Counted from the stretch's first letter, positions 31,289 to 40,910 are shown. The stretch is 64,000 nucleotides of DNA from Methanomassiliicoccaceae archaeon UBA472 (GCA_002497075.1 DAML01000026.1:62001-126000), one strand, 5' to 3'. The notes: a model not told the origin generated them from the sequence alone. Numbers and translations are program-made.

Positions 31289-34200
31289 TCCCCATCCCTC
31301 CTGGCCTTTTCCTCAGGCAGACCTATCTCCTTCTCCAGCTCGCTGAAGTCGCCGATGTTCGGCTTGAATATGACATTGGAAATGCCCCCCGCGGGCTTGG
31401 TGACCCCGATGATGTGGTCGGCCTTGTTCAGGGTGACCTTCCTCAGGGATATCTGGACGAACTGCGCGGTGGCGCTGCTCTTCTTTACGCGATTCGCCAC
31501 CATCTCCGCGTTGACCGCGTCCAGGAACATGTCCACCTCGTCCAGGAGATAGAAGGGCGACGGCTGCCACTCCTGCAGGGCGAAGATGAAGGCCAGAGCG
31601 GTCAATGACTTCTCGCCTCCGCTCAGCGCCTCCAGCCTCAGCACCTTGCCGTTGCGCGGCCTCGCCTTTATTACCAGACCGCCGAGGAAGGGCTCCTGCG
31701 GGTTCTCCAGAAGCAGTTCGGCCTCCCCGCCGCCGGACAGTTCCGCGTACACCCGGCGGAAGTTGGCGTTGACCGCGTCGAACACCTTCACCAGGTTGAC
31801 CTTCTTCCTCTCGTTGAGCTGGTCGGTGAGAGCGACCAATTGGTCCCTTTGGTCCTCCAGCCTCTTGGTCTCGGCCCGAAGCTCCACGTGCCTGGCCTTC
31901 TTCTCATCGTAATCCTCGATGGCCCGCAGGTTCACCGCTCCCATGCCGCTGAGGGAATTTTCGCAGAGGACGATCTCCGAGCGGATGTCGTCCAGCGGCG
32001 GCAGGGGATAGTTGACCACCAGGTTGTGCTGGGCGATCTCCTGCATTATCTCCTTCAGCTTCTCCTCGGCCAGGGTCTTCTTGGTCCCCAGTCCGATCAT
32101 GAAGTCGTTGGAGGTCTCCAGCTTGACCATGACCTTCTCGCGGTCGGCCTGGGCCTGGCCTTTCTGCCCGAGCAGCTTCTCCTTCTCGTCCCTGAGCGCG
32201 GTGATCTCCTTGCCCATGGAGTCCTCGATCTTCTTCAGCGCGGAGAGTTCGACCTTGAGCTTGCCTTCCTTTTCAGCGGCGGCCTTGCCCTGGGCGTCCA
32301 GCTGGCGCAACTTCTCCTGCTGCTGCCCCTCGGTCGCCGACATCTCGCCCAGACGCCTCTCGCGCTCCGCGGACTGCATCCTCATCGATTCGTGAGCGGT
32401 GCGTTTCTCGGACAGCTCCTGGGATGCCTGCATGACGGCCGATTGCACGTCCCTGAGCTTCTGGGAAAGCTCGGCCGGAGCTATCTCCAGAAGGCGCTTG
32501 GAGTTGCTCTCCCGGTCGGCCTTCAACTTGGTGAGCTCCTCTTCCTGCTTAGTTATCGTCAGTCCAAGGTCCGCGCCCTGGGACAGCGCCTTCTCCCGCT
32601 CGGACTGCTTTGCCGTCGCGGAATCGGTCACCCTCTTCAATCTGACCTTCTGTTCGGCCAGCTGCTTCTGCAAACTTTCCAGCTCGATGCCTTTTCCGCG
32701 GTCGGCCCCTCCGATCTCGCGGATCTTCGTATCGAGTTCGGCGATCTCCTGGCGGATGGACATGAGCTCCGTGGACACTTTGTCCGCCTGTTCGGTGGCT
32801 TTGCGGAGCTCTTCGGCGATCTCGTCCGCCTTGCCCTTTCCGGCTCCGAAGCGGACCTTGCTTCCCTCGACGGTACCGCCGACCATGGCCCCGGAGGCCT
32901 CGATCAGCTCGCCGCCGACTGTGACCAGGCGTACTCCGCCCATGAGCCTTCGGGCCTCGGCCAGAGTGTCGACGACCACGGTGTCGCCGAACACGTACCA
33001 GAAAGCTGAACGATACTTTTCGTCGAAACTGATGAGATCGATGGCGAAACCTGCCGCTTCCTTCTCAGCGAGCAGAGCTTTGCCGCGCGGCCGGCCGTCC
33101 AGCATCTTGTTGAGCGGCAGGAAGGTGGCCCTTCCCAGATCGCTCCTCTTCAGGTAGTTGATGGCGTCCGAAGCCACCTGGTCATCGTCGACCACTATGG
33201 ATTGCATGCGACCGCCGGCGGCGACGTTCAATGCAACCTCGTACTTCGGGTCGACATCGGCCAGCTCGGCGATGGTTCCGTGAATGCCCTTCATTTCCCC
33301 GCGGTCCCTGGCCTCCAGCAACGCCTTGACGGCCCGGTTGTATCCCCGGGCGACGTTGACCGCGGCCTCCTCCTCGGCCTTCAGGTGGTTGTACTCGCGG
33401 GTGAGATTGCGGACCGCCTGCTCCAGCTCGTTGGCCATCTTGGTCAGCTGGCTTTCGCGGTTCTTCTTGGAATGGAACTGCTCCTGCAGGGACCTTATGG
33501 AGCCGGAGGAGTCCTTTCCCTCCTTGCCCAGCTCCCTGACGCGCCAGTCCAGGTCCTTGACCTCGAACTCGGCGGAATCCTTCTCCTGGCGGAGGCCCTC
33601 GATATCGGCCAGAAGGTCCTGCGCCAGACGCTCCAGCCTCTCCTTCTCCAGTTTCTTGGCGTGCAGCGCCTCCGTCCTCTCCCGGATGAGCTGGTCCTGC
33701 TCCTTGATCTTCTTTTCCAGGACGGAAAGCTCGCTGTCGTAGGAGCTCAGCTCGCCCTTCAGCTTGGCCTCGTCCTTCTGCAGCTTCTTGACCTTTTCCT
33801 CGAGCGCCTTAAGCTCGTTCCCGGCGGCGGCGAGGGCGGACTCCTGAGCCAGTTTGGTCCTGAGGATCTCCTCCCGCTCTTCGAGCAATGATCTCAGTTC
33901 GTCCTTGACCTCGGACATCTGATCGGTGGAACGTTCCTTCAGGTCGGCGGCCCTGGCCACCTCGACGCGAAGAACGTCCATCTTCTCCTTGATCTCCTGG
34001 AACTGCGCTCCGCCCTTGGCCTGCAGCTCGGCATCCTTCTTCTGGTAGAGGTCCTCTATCGAACGTATCTGGGCTTCCAGTTCGCCGCGGCGGACCTTCA
34101 GCGTCTCGATGTCCTTGGAATAGGAGGCGATCTGCTCCCCGATGCCTTTGATCTCGGCTTCCGTTCCTTCCTTGCGCTTGTGGGCCATGCGCGCCTTCGC

Positions 34201-34887
34201 TAGCGCGAGGCGGTCCCTCATCTCCAGGTACTTGAGGGCGGCTCCCCTCTCCTGTTCCAGCTGGCGGATCTGCTTGTCCAGTTCCCCCAATATGATGGCG
34301 ATGCGGTCGATGTTGTCCTGGGCCGAGGTCTTCTCCACCTCGGCCTTGACGATCTCCTCATCGAACTTGGCGATGCCGGAGATCTCATCCAGCACCCGCC
34401 GGCGCTCCAGGGTGGACATCTCCACGATCCTGGTGACGTCACCCTGCTGGACCAGGTTGTAGCCGTCCGCGCTGATGCGGGCGCTGGCCAACAGGTAGTC
34501 GAACTCGGACAGGGTGGACTTGCGGTCGTTGACGTAGAAATAGGAATTGTAGCCCTCGCCGGAATCGGAGAGCTTGACGTACCGGGTCAGCTTCACGATG
34601 TCCTCGTCGAGCGGGATGGTCCGGTCGGCGTTGTCGAACACCAGCGAGACACGGGTGTAGTTGGCCGGGGATTTGGCGTTCCCGCCGTTGAATATGAGGT
34701 CGGTGAGCTTCCCGGCCCGGATGGCCTTGGAGCTCTTAGGCCCCAGGACGAAAAGGATGGCGTCGGATATGTTGGACTTACCGGACCCGTTGGGCCCAGT
34801 GACCGCAGTGAACCCGCTGAGCATAGGTATGGTCAGCTTCTTGCCGAAGGACTTGAAGTTCTCCACTTCTATCTGCTTGAGGTACAT
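31285..34887 (-). CDS. smc: chromosome segregation ATPase SMC
   Basis: A 1200-residue condensin ATPase. The N-terminal head has FKSFGKKLTIPM and Walker A GPNGSGKSN (31-39); a first coiled coil runs to about residue 510; a hinge of about 150 residues (around GIHGTIAELADVDPKYEVAL and ATFLPLNKMLDGRPRG) follows; then a second coiled coil and the C-terminal head with signature LSGGEKSLTALAFIFAL and Walker B FYLLDEVDMFLD. Absence of a zinc hook and presence of a globular hinge exclude Rad50. It heads the smc-scpA-scpB operon. Confidence 0.96.
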   Translation of the reverse strand: MYLKQIEVENFKSFGKKLTIPMLSGFTAVTGPNGSGKSNISDAILFVLGPKSSKAIRAGKLTDLIFNGGNAKSPANYTRVSLVFDNADRTIPLDEDIVKLTRYVKLSDSGEGYNSYFYVNDRKSTLSEFDYLLASARISADGYNLVQQGDVTRIVEMSTLERRRVLDEISGIAKFDEEIVKAEVEKTSAQDNIDRIAIILGELDKQIRQLEQERGAALKYLEMRDRLALAKARMAHKRKEGTEAEIKGIGEQIASYSKDIETLKVRRGELEAQIRSIEDLYQKKDAELQAKGGAQFQEIKEKMDVLRVEVARAADLKERSTDQMSEVKDELRSLLEEREEILRTKLAQESALAAAGNELKALEEKVKKLQKDEAKLKGELSSYDSELSVLEKKIKEQDQLIRERTEALHAKKLEKERLERLAQDLLADIEGLRQEKDSAEFEVKDLDWRVRELGKEGKDSSGSIRSLQEQFHSKKNRESQLTKMANELEQAVRNLTREYNHLKAEEEAAVNVARGYNRAVKALLEARDRGEMKGIHGTIAELADVDPKYEVALNVAAGGRMQSIVVDDDQVASDAINYLKRSDLGRATFLPLNKMLDGRPRGKALLAEKEAAGFAIDLISFDEKYRSAFWYVFGDTVVVDTLAEARRLMGGVRLVTVGGELIEASGAMVGGTVEGSKVRFGAGKGKADEIAEELRKATEQADKVSTELMSIRQEIAELDTKIREIGGADRGKGIELESLQKQLAEQKVRLKRVTDSATAKQSEREKALSQGADLGLTITKQEEELTKLKADRESNSKRLLEIAPAELSQKLRDVQSAVMQASQELSEKRTAHESMRMQSAERERRLGEMSATEGQQQEKLRQLDAQGKAAAEKEGKLKVELSALKKIEDSMGKEITALRDEKEKLLGQKGQAQADREKVMVKLETSNDFMIGLGTKKTLAEEKLKEIMQEIAQHNLVVNYPLPPLDDIRSEIVLCENSLSGMGAVNLRAIEDYDEKKARHVELRAETKRLEDQRDQLVALTDQLNERKKVNLVKVFDAVNANFRRVYAELSGGGEAELLLENPQEPFLGGLVIKARPRNGKVLRLEALSGGEKSLTALAFIFALQEWQPSPFYLLDEVDMFLDAVNAEMVANRVKKSSATAQFVQISLRKVTLNKADHIIGVTKPAGGISNVIFKPNIGDFSELEKEIGLPEEKARRDGE

Positions 34888-35232
34888 GCGAAACTACCTG
34901 GGGTGCGAAGGTGAACTATCCCACTCGCCTTCGCTCGAGTGCATCCCATCCCGAGTCCGACAGCTGTCGGACATATAATGTATATTATGCTGCGTATATA
35001 TAATTTATGACCGGGGATTTAATGTCCAGCGAGTAGAAAAACTGGTTCCTGCGAGCCCCTCCCCGACCCTTCATTTTTTACTGTCGTTAGATGCTCCTTA
35101 TGTGCCAGTCGTTTTTGTTAGGTAGGCGTCCGAATGTGACGCATTGTCTGACAGACGTTGACCTCGCTCCTGATGAAATAACAAGCTGGTCCCGCAAGGA
35201 GCTTTTATAGGTGCGACGTGGATAAAGGGAGG
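34888..35232. promoter_or_regulatory. divergent intergenic region between smc and the glycosyltransferase gene
   Basis: About 345 bases with no convincing gene. It holds several TATA-like runs (around 34973-35008), an 18-bp palindrome (34955-34972), a hairpin-capable repeat CACTCG...CGAGTG (about 34922-34942) in the smc leader, and at 35199-35207 the box CTTTTATAGG that fits the glycosyltransferase start. The stretch 35010-35190 shows nothing recognisable. Confidence 0.6.
34955..34972. promoter_or_regulatory. 18-bp perfect palindrome in the smc leader
   Basis: GTCCGACAGCTGTCGGAC, every position symmetric. It lies downstream of the TATA-like elements for smc and about 68 bases before its ATG, the position of an operator over or just after the transcription start, or of an RNA hairpin in the leader. 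Confidence 0.6.
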
Positions 35233-36027
35233 ATGTTAGTATCCATTGTCCTCAAGATAAGGAACGAGGAGGACAACATCTCCGACGCCCTGGACTCATT
35301 GGTGGTACAGGAGAGCCCCATCGAGATCATCATCGTGGACGGATACAGCACCGACCGCACCCAGGAGATCGTGAATGATTACGTCTCCAGGTATCCCTTC
35401 GTGCACCTCTACGTGGCGGGAACGACCCGCGGGGACAGTTTAAATTTCGGCCTGCAGAAGGCTCAGGCCGACATGGTCGCCCTTACTGACGGGGATTGCA
35501 TCGCCAATCCCAACTGGATAAAGGAGATACGCCGCTGCATCGTCGATCGCGGCGTCGATATGGTGGCCGGCAAGTCCATCAACATCGGCCTCAACGCCTG
35601 GGAGAAGTTAGACCGGGTCGAGCTTTACAACAAGGGCTTCGACTGCACCTGGCCCGGCTGCAATCTTGCCTTCCGCCGAAAGGTCTTCGAGACCGTGGGC
35701 GGGGTGGACCCCTGGTTCGTCACCGCCGAGGACATCGATTTCAACCTGAGAGCAACGGACGCCGGGTTCAGCCTGGTCCACAATCCTAAAGCGATCATAT
35801 ACAATCGCACCCGCGGCACTTTTTACGGATTCTGCCACCAGGCCTTCTGGAACGGGGCGGGCAGAAAGCAGCTGACCATGAAGCACGGGGTGCTCTGGGA
35901 GCGCTACGACCCGCTGAGGATGTTCCGCCAGAGGATGACCTTCTGGGCCATGGTGCGACTGGGCTTCGCCTGGTTGGGTTATTTAGGATACAAGTTCTTC
36001 GGTGAGAAACCTCCGGCCAAGTCCTGA
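35233..36027 (+). CDS. family 2 glycosyltransferase
   Basis: GT-A fold transferase of about 264 residues: VSIVLKIRNEEDNISDALDS, EIIIVDGYSTDRTQEIV, ALTDGDCIANPNWIKEI (DxD-type motif) and WFVTAEDIDFNLRATDAGF (acceptor ED motif). A hydrophobic C-terminal segment (RLGFAWLGYLGYKFF) suggests membrane association. ATG 35233 with GGGAGG immediately before it fits the TATA at 35199 better than GTG 35218. Donor and acceptor are unknown; likely roles are glycolipid or protein glycan synthesis. Confidence 0.85.
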   Translation: MLVSIVLKIRNEEDNISDALDSLVVQESPIEIIIVDGYSTDRTQEIVNDYVSRYPFVHLYVAGTTRGDSLNFGLQKAQADMVALTDGDCIANPNWIKEIRRCIVDRGVDMVAGKSINIGLNAWEKLDRVELYNKGFDCTWPGCNLAFRRKVFETVGGVDPWFVTAEDIDFNLRATDAGFSLVHNPKAIIYNRTRGTFYGFCHQAFWNGAGRKQLTMKHGVLWERYDPLRMFRQRMTFWAMVRLGFAWLGYLGYKFFGEKPPAKS

Positions 36028-36071
36028 AAGGATTATTAGCCAAGCCGAGGTTATACCCCGGAGGCGGGAAC

Positions 36072-36746
36072 TTGCAGCTGAGCGTCATCATCCCCACCAT
36101 GAACGAGGAGGAGTCCATAGGCCAGGTCATTGACAGCGTGCACCAGGCCCTGCAGGGTTGGGACTTCGAGATACTGGTGGTGGACACCAACTCCAAGGAC
36201 CGGACGAAGGAGATAGCCGCCGAGAAGGGAGCGGTGGTGATCGACGAGCCTCGCCGAGGATATGGACGGGCGTACAAGACCGGTTTCGAGCGTTCCAAAG
36301 GCGATGTCATCGCCACTCTGGACGCTGACTGCACCTATCCGGCGGAAGAGATACCTGCGCTGCACAGGACGCTGATGGACCAGGGCCTGGAGTTCATTAC
36401 TACCAACCGGTTCGCTAAGCTTGAGGAAGGCGCCATGACCGCCAAGCACCGGCTCGGCAACTTCGCCCTCACCTTCACCTCCAACCTTTTCTTCGGTGTA
36501 AAGATCAAGGATTCACAGAGCGGGATGTGGGTGTTCCGCCGCAGCATCCTGGACCGGCTGGTGCTCAGCGACGACGGCATGCCGATGTCCGAGGAGATCA
36601 AGATCGAGGCCTTCCGCAAGGTCAAGAGCCTGGAAGTGCCGATCGCCTACCGCAGGAGGGTGGGCGAGGTCAAGTTGTCCAGCTGGAAGGATGGCTGGAA
36701 GAACATGAAGTTCCTTTTCAAGAAGCGTTTCCGCCGTCAGAGGTAG
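36072..36746 (+). CDS. dolichyl-phosphate sugar synthase-like glycosyltransferase (GT2)
   Basis: The 224-residue protein begins LSVIIPTMNEEESIGQVIDS and has FEILVVDTNSKDRTKEI, GYGRAYKTGFERSKGDVIAT, LDADCTYPAEEIP (DxD) and IKDSQSGMWVFRRS, the DPM1/GtrB pattern. It would charge a polyprenyl phosphate with a sugar at the membrane. No transmembrane tail is present, so it is DPM1-like without the C-terminal helices. TTG 36072 after GGCGGGAAC is the start. It ends in TAG, with a second TAG and TGA in frame soon after. Confidence 0.85.
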   Translation: MQLSVIIPTMNEEESIGQVIDSVHQALQGWDFEILVVDTNSKDRTKEIAAEKGAVVIDEPRRGYGRAYKTGFERSKGDVIATLDADCTYPAEEIPALHRTLMDQGLEFITTNRFAKLEEGAMTAKHRLGNFALTFTSNLFFGVKIKDSQSGMWVFRRSILDRLVLSDDGMPMSEEIKIEAFRKVKSLEVPIAYRRRVGEVKLSSWKDGWKNMKFLFKKRFRRQR

Positions 36747-37264
36747 GACGCCGCTATCTTCAGCGCGTCCCGGAGCACGTCCTTGGCCGCCGGACGGTAG
36801 ATGCAGGCCGAGGGATGATAGGTCACCATTATCGTGACAAGGCCATCACCAAGGTCCACCTGGGCCGGGCGGTTGCAGACATCCCTCATCACCATCTTCT
36901 TTCCGAGCAGGTCCTCCGCGGCGCTCAGCCCAAGTGCCAGAATTAGACGTTTACCCCGTAGCTCCTCCTGCAGGAAGGAACGGCAGGCGGCCATCTCGTC
37001 CGCCTTCGGGCGGCGGTTGCCGGGAGGCCGGCACTTCACGGTGTTGGTGATCATCACCTTGTCCCGGTCCAACCCTGCCTCGGCCATGAGCCCGTCCAGT
37101 ATCTTGCCGGCCTTTCCCACGAACGGTATGCCCTTAAGGTCTTCCTGGGCCCCGGGGGCCTCGCCCACCAGCGCCACTTTGGAATCGGGGTCCCCGCAGG
37201 AAAGGACCATGCTTGTGCGCGCGTCGCCCAAACGGCAACGCCGGCAATCGACCTCAGGCGGCAT
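36737..37264 (-). CDS. uracil-DNA glycosylase, family 4 (4Fe-4S)
   Basis: Removes uracil from DNA. The 175-residue enzyme has four cysteines at 7, 10, 78 and 94 (DCRRC; KCRPPGNRRP; AACRSF), matching the 4Fe-4S ligand spacing of family 4. Active-site motifs are VGEAPGAQED and, near the end, VTYHPSACIYRP. It follows pyrE with stop and start codons adjacent (TGAATG). It converges on the glycosyltransferase gene with a 10-base overlap. Confidence 0.93.
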   Translation of the reverse strand: MPPEVDCRRCRLGDARTSMVLSCGDPDSKVALVGEAPGAQEDLKGIPFVGKAGKILDGLMAEAGLDRDKVMITNTVKCRPPGNRRPKADEMAACRSFLQEELRGKRLILALGLSAAEDLLGKKMVMRDVCNRPAQVDLGDGLVTIMVTYHPSACIYRPAAKDVLRDALKIAASYL

Positions 37265-37789
37265 TCATTTCCCCAGTATCTTGCTGGCCGTTATCAGGGA
37301 TATCATCTCCACGTCCAGCTTTCTCAGGGCGTCCCGGCCGCCCTCCTCCCGGTCCACCACGGACATGACCGTTCCGACGTCCGCCCCGGCCTGACGCAGC
37401 GTTTCCACGGCGTATACGGCCGAGCCGGCGGAGGTTATGACGTCCTCCACCACCAGCACCTTCTCTCCGGCGGTGAGCTGACCCTCGATGAGCTTCCCGG
37501 TGCCGTGGTCCTTCTTCTCCTTGCGGACCATGACGAACGGGATGCCGGTCCTGAGCGACAGCGCCACCGCCAATGGGACGGAGCCGAGCACGACGCCGGC
37601 TATGCGCTGGAAACCATCCCCCTTGATCCGCTCGGCCATCTTCTCCGCGATGAGGCCGAGCACCTTGGGATCGGTGGTGGCGCGCTTTATGTCGATGTAA
37701 TACTTGCTCTTCTTGCCCGAGGCCAGGGTGAAATCCCCATACAGGATGGCGCCGCACCCTTCCAATGCCTTCTTCAGTTCGTCGCTCAT
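37265..37789 (-). CDS. pyrE: orotate phosphoribosyltransferase
   Basis: Joins orotate to PRPP in pyrimidine synthesis. The 174-residue protein has the PRPP-binding motif VLVVEDVITSAGSAVYAVE, a flexible loop VRKEKKDHGTGKLIEG and KKSKYYIDIKRATTDP near the N-terminus, all typical of PyrE. It is four bases downstream of carS and directly upstream of the UDG gene, on one minus-strand transcript. Confidence 0.93.
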   Translation of the reverse strand: MSDELKKALEGCGAILYGDFTLASGKKSKYYIDIKRATTDPKVLGLIAEKMAERIKGDGFQRIAGVVLGSVPLAVALSLRTGIPFVMVRKEKKDHGTGKLIEGQLTAGEKVLVVEDVITSAGSAVYAVETLRQAGADVGTVMSVVDREEGGRDALRKLDVEMISLITASKILGK

Positions 37790-37793
37790 GTGA

Positions 37794-38357
37794 TCACCAG
37801 GGGACCTTCTTCAGCCCCATCTTGTACCCGATGATGTTAACCCCGCGGTGGATGATCGGGGTGATTATAAGCACCGCCAGCAGGGACACCCATCCGTCCC
37901 CGTCCCAGAAGTTTCCGAAGAACCAGTCCGGGAAGAACACGATGGCCAGCAGGAACGATGTTAAAAGGAAACCGTACTGGTCCATGATAGGAGCTTTCCC
38001 TCCCCGCCCTATCTCCAGCCGGCGTTTTATGAAGGAGCCGATCATGTCGCCCAGCAGCGAGCCGACGGCCAGCACCACGATCACGCCCAAATTCTCCGGG
38101 AAACCGCCGAAGCCGAAATAGTCCAGACGGTCGAACGGGAAGGCTATGTAGAGCTGGATTATGCCCAGCGATATTCCTCCGCTAATTCCTCCAATGAGGC
38201 CGCGCCAGGTCTTACCGTCGCCGAGGATCCGCTTCCCTTTCCAGTAGCGACCGAGGTCCACCGGCGTCCCCCCGCCGAATATGGTGGCGGCCGAATTAGG
38301 GATCATTGACGGAAGTACTAGCCAGAATCCCACGAGGACCAGCAGGGGGATGTCCAT
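37794..38357 (-). CDS. carS: CDP-archaeol synthase
   Basis: Integral membrane enzyme that activates unsaturated archaeol with CTP in archaeal phospholipid synthesis. The 187-residue protein has about five hydrophobic segments and the family-specific PNSAATIFGGGTPVDLG, GKRILGDGKTWRGLIGG and LGDMIGSFIKRRLE motifs. Its presence confirms an archaeal host. It shares the minus-strand cluster with pyrE and UDG. Confidence 0.93.
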   Translation of the reverse strand: MDIPLLVLVGFWLVLPSMIPNSAATIFGGGTPVDLGRYWKGKRILGDGKTWRGLIGGISGGISLGIIQLYIAFPFDRLDYFGFGGFPENLGVIVVLAVGSLLGDMIGSFIKRRLEIGRGGKAPIMDQYGFLLTSFLLAIVFFPDWFFGNFWDGDGWVSLLAVLIITPIIHRGVNIIGYKMGLKKVPW

Positions 38358-38391
38358 AGGCGCGAATCCATCCGGTCGGTTATCAACCTTT

Positions 38392-40290
38392 CTACCTTCC
38401 CCGCTCCCGGAAGAAGGCCTGGATGTCCTGCAGTGGATGTTCGGTCGGCACCAGGTCCAACCGGTCGGCGAACTGGGTTATGCGCCTGTCCAGGACCAGC
38501 GCCGCGCCTACGTCCCTCTCCGTTCGGATGAGACGGCCGATGGACTGCTGCATCTTCCGTATGGCCGGTCCCTTTACGGTGTAGTCCCATCCCTTGCGGA
38601 ACTTCAGCTCGTAATAGTGCATTAGGGCCCGCTGCTTGGCGGTCGGCCTGGGATAGGGTATGCCGACCACTATGGCCAGCTCCAGCTCGTCCTCTGGGAA
38701 GTCTATCCCCTCGCTGATGCGGCCGCCCATGACCGCGAAGAGCACCTGGCCGTTCTCCTCCAGCTTCTTGAAGCGGGTCACCACGTCCATCAGCTCCAGC
38801 TGGGGCATGCCCCGCTCCTCCAGGTACACCTTCCTTGATATGCGCCGGGAAACGCCATCATCGAGGAATCGGTCCATGAGCGAGTATGACGGGAAGAACA
38901 CCACGGTGTTCCGTTTGACGCCGTTGCACACCTGGACCACGTGGTCCTCCATGATCTCCACCATCTCCGGTGAGGACTGCATCTCCTCGTACTTGGTGGA
39001 GACGTCCTCCACATAGAACACCTTCCGGTTCTCCCTGGGGAACGGGGAGGGGAAGGTCACGGTGGCCGAATCGTAAGGAAGGCCGATGGAATCGCGGTAC
39101 TCGTTCAAAGGCGCCAGGGTGCCGGACATGTGCACGCTGCCGCCGCAGTTGAGCAGGGCGGACGTGGTCACCACCGGATCGATGCAGTAAGCCTTGAGGC
39201 AGGGATTGTCCCCGCCGACGACCAGCTTGACGAAGCACTCCTCGTCCAAGGTGGACCAGTATGAGAGGAACGACCCCAGGGAGAAGGTGTAAGATCGTGG
39301 AAGCCGCCCCTGGGCGAAACGGGATTCCCTTATGATCTCCCCCTGCTCCATGATCAGCTTGGCCATGGCCTGCAGGGAGCGGGAGGTGCAGGTGAAGGCG
39401 GTCATCAGACCTTCCTCCAGGAACGAAGGCGGAATGAGCCCGTCCTCGTCGATAAGGTAGTCCTGGATCGCCTCCTCTAGGAGTTTGGAGCACTCCGTAC
39501 GCACATCGTTCAGGCTGACCCCCTTACCAATTTCCGGATCGCCGTATTCCTCCACCTCCTTCAGCACCGCCTCCAAAATGTATCGGGAGAGCTGGAAGCT
39601 CTCTATCTCCCTGGTGTAGTCGGGCAGGTTGTGCGCCTCGTCCACTATGAGCAGGGCGTCCTCTATGGGGCAGTCCATCCAGTCCAATAGGGAGTTGCGG
39701 ATGAAGGGCACGAAAAAGTAGGCGTACGGTGCGGCCACCACCCTGGCCTCGCGGGCGAGTTCCTTCATCACCTCGTGGGGGCAGATGTTCAGCGAGTCGC
39801 AATGATCGATGAGCTCCTCGGCCGTGTAAAGCTTGCGTTTGCAATGCTCGAGGAACTGCTCCATGTCCAGGTCCTGCAGGCCCTTGAAGAAGCGGCATCC
39901 CCCCGGACGGTCCTCGAGGACCTTTCTCCGTTTGTCCCGGCAGATCTTGGACAGTTCTTCGGGCGTCCCGGCGCTCAGTTCCTTGTCCCGCCGGACCAGG
40001 GGGCAGGTGCCTTGCCGGCCCTGCAAGGCCACGCCGAAAACGGGCGCCTTCTCATTGATCTTCCTAAGCTCCAGGATGACCTGCTTCTCCTGGGAGTTGG
40101 TGCGGGTGAGATAAAGGACCTTCTTCCCGGTGGCCAGGGCGGTCTGCAATGCCCCGGACAGAGCGCAGACCGTCTTGCCGCTTCCGGTGCCGCTCTCCAG
40201 TACTAGGTGGCTCCCTTCGCGCGTGGTCTTCTCGACGGAGCGCACGAACTCGGCCTGATTGGGGCGGGGAGGATAAGGGAATAGCTCCAC
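38392..40290 (-). CDS. XPD/Rad3-family Fe-S DNA helicase
   Basis: A 632-residue superfamily 2 5'-3' helicase. Walker A is LESGTGSGKT (32-40). Fe-S cysteines are likely Cys96, Cys117, Cys132 and one near 168 (NICPHEV). The DEAH box is ALLIVDEAHNLPD, and the C-terminal motor has GTLAPLNEY, RISEGIDFPEDELELAIVVG and QSIGRLIRTERD. It works in nucleotide excision repair or related processing. The gene ends in TAG, with TGA and TAA two codons later. Confidence 0.9.
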   Translation of the reverse strand: MELFPYPPRPNQAEFVRSVEKTTREGSHLVLESGTGSGKTVCALSGALQTALATGKKVLYLTRTNSQEKQVILELRKINEKAPVFGVALQGRQGTCPLVRRDKELSAGTPEELSKICRDKRRKVLEDRPGGCRFFKGLQDLDMEQFLEHCKRKLYTAEELIDHCDSLNICPHEVMKELAREARVVAAPYAYFFVPFIRNSLLDWMDCPIEDALLIVDEAHNLPDYTREIESFQLSRYILEAVLKEVEEYGDPEIGKGVSLNDVRTECSKLLEEAIQDYLIDEDGLIPPSFLEEGLMTAFTCTSRSLQAMAKLIMEQGEIIRESRFAQGRLPRSYTFSLGSFLSYWSTLDEECFVKLVVGGDNPCLKAYCIDPVVTTSALLNCGGSVHMSGTLAPLNEYRDSIGLPYDSATVTFPSPFPRENRKVFYVEDVSTKYEEMQSSPEMVEIMEDHVVQVCNGVKRNTVVFFPSYSLMDRFLDDGVSRRISRKVYLEERGMPQLELMDVVTRFKKLEENGQVLFAVMGGRISEGIDFPEDELELAIVVGIPYPRPTAKQRALMHYYELKFRKGWDYTVKGPAIRKMQQSIGRLIRTERDVGAALVLDRRITQFADRLDLVPTEHPLQDIQAFFRERGR

Positions 40291-40361
40291 GCCGTGTCAG
40301 AACTGAGGGCTAATAAAAATTGTTGCCCCGGGCCCATTGAAAGTGGACCCTTGCCTTCGGC

Positions 40362-40910
40362 CTAGTTCGTCCTTTGCCAGGTCGAAGGATCGGCATAGCA
40401 GTCGTAGTCATTTGCCTCGCAAATGCCATCGCCCACGCCGGTGTTGATAAGCTGGAATATTCTCTCCTTGCGGAACAGCCAGTAATGAATGCGCCATTCC
40501 CTGCCGTCGTACAGGGTGGTCTCCTCCCGCTCGGTGGTCAGTATGCCGGTGTCCTCCAGCTGATAGAAGGCGTCCCGGTCCTCGGGCTCCAGGATGTTGT
40601 CGATGATCCTTTCGCTGTAGCCGAAGAAGTTCAAGACGTGCTGGGCCATTCTTCTGGCCTGCTCATCAGGAAGGCCTTCCCGGTCGATGCCGTTCTTAAT
40701 GGCCCGAGTTAGGTCCTCCACGGTCAAGGTCGTGCATTTTCCATCAAAACATATCTCAAAAGAAGCTTCCACACCCTTTGCCCCCTGGCCACCCAAACCG
40801 TCCAAACCGCTGGCGTTCACATCGTCCATGATGGCGTAGGGAACAGACTTCCGGGCTCCCTTACCTTCCAACGGAAAAGAACGAGATTTTTCCTTGTTGA
40901 CACTTTTCAT
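40362..40910 (-). CDS. conserved archaeal protein of unknown function (possibly DUF6015-like)
   Basis: 182 residues. The first 45 are low-complexity and basic; the rest is a compact domain with LTVEDLTRAIKNGIDREGLP, QHVLNFFGYSERIIDNI and a C-terminal WRIHYWLFRKERIF, which looks like an uncharacterised family I associate with Thermoplasmatota. The segment ILTTEREETTLYDG suggests a winged-helix wing. Assignment to DUF6015 is from memory and uncertain. The start may be at the internal ATG of the MDDVNASG segment. It ends in TAG. Confidence 0.65.
   Translation of the reverse strand: MKSVNKEKSRSFPLEGKGARKSVPYAIMDDVNASGLDGLGGQGAKGVEASFEICFDGKCTTLTVEDLTRAIKNGIDREGLPDEQARRMAQHVLNFFGYSERIIDNILEPEDRDAFYQLEDTGILTTEREETTLYDGREWRIHYWLFRKERIFQLINTGVGDGICEANDYDCYADPSTWQRTN

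Noticed and set aside
31840..33891. Long plus-strand leucine-rich frames opposite smc.
   Set aside because: Coiled-coil codons read backwards in GC-rich DNA give leucine-rich shadows; smc itself is unambiguous.
35010..35190. Possible small RNA or tRNA between smc and the glycosyltransferase.
   Set aside because: No cloverleaf, box C/D or other recognisable fold could be drawn.
40362..40364. TAG ending the 182-residue protein as another possible readthrough site, because the frame stays open for many codons.
   Set aside because: The codons after it run into the promoter region of the helicase gene and do not read as protein; TAG is probably a normal stop here.
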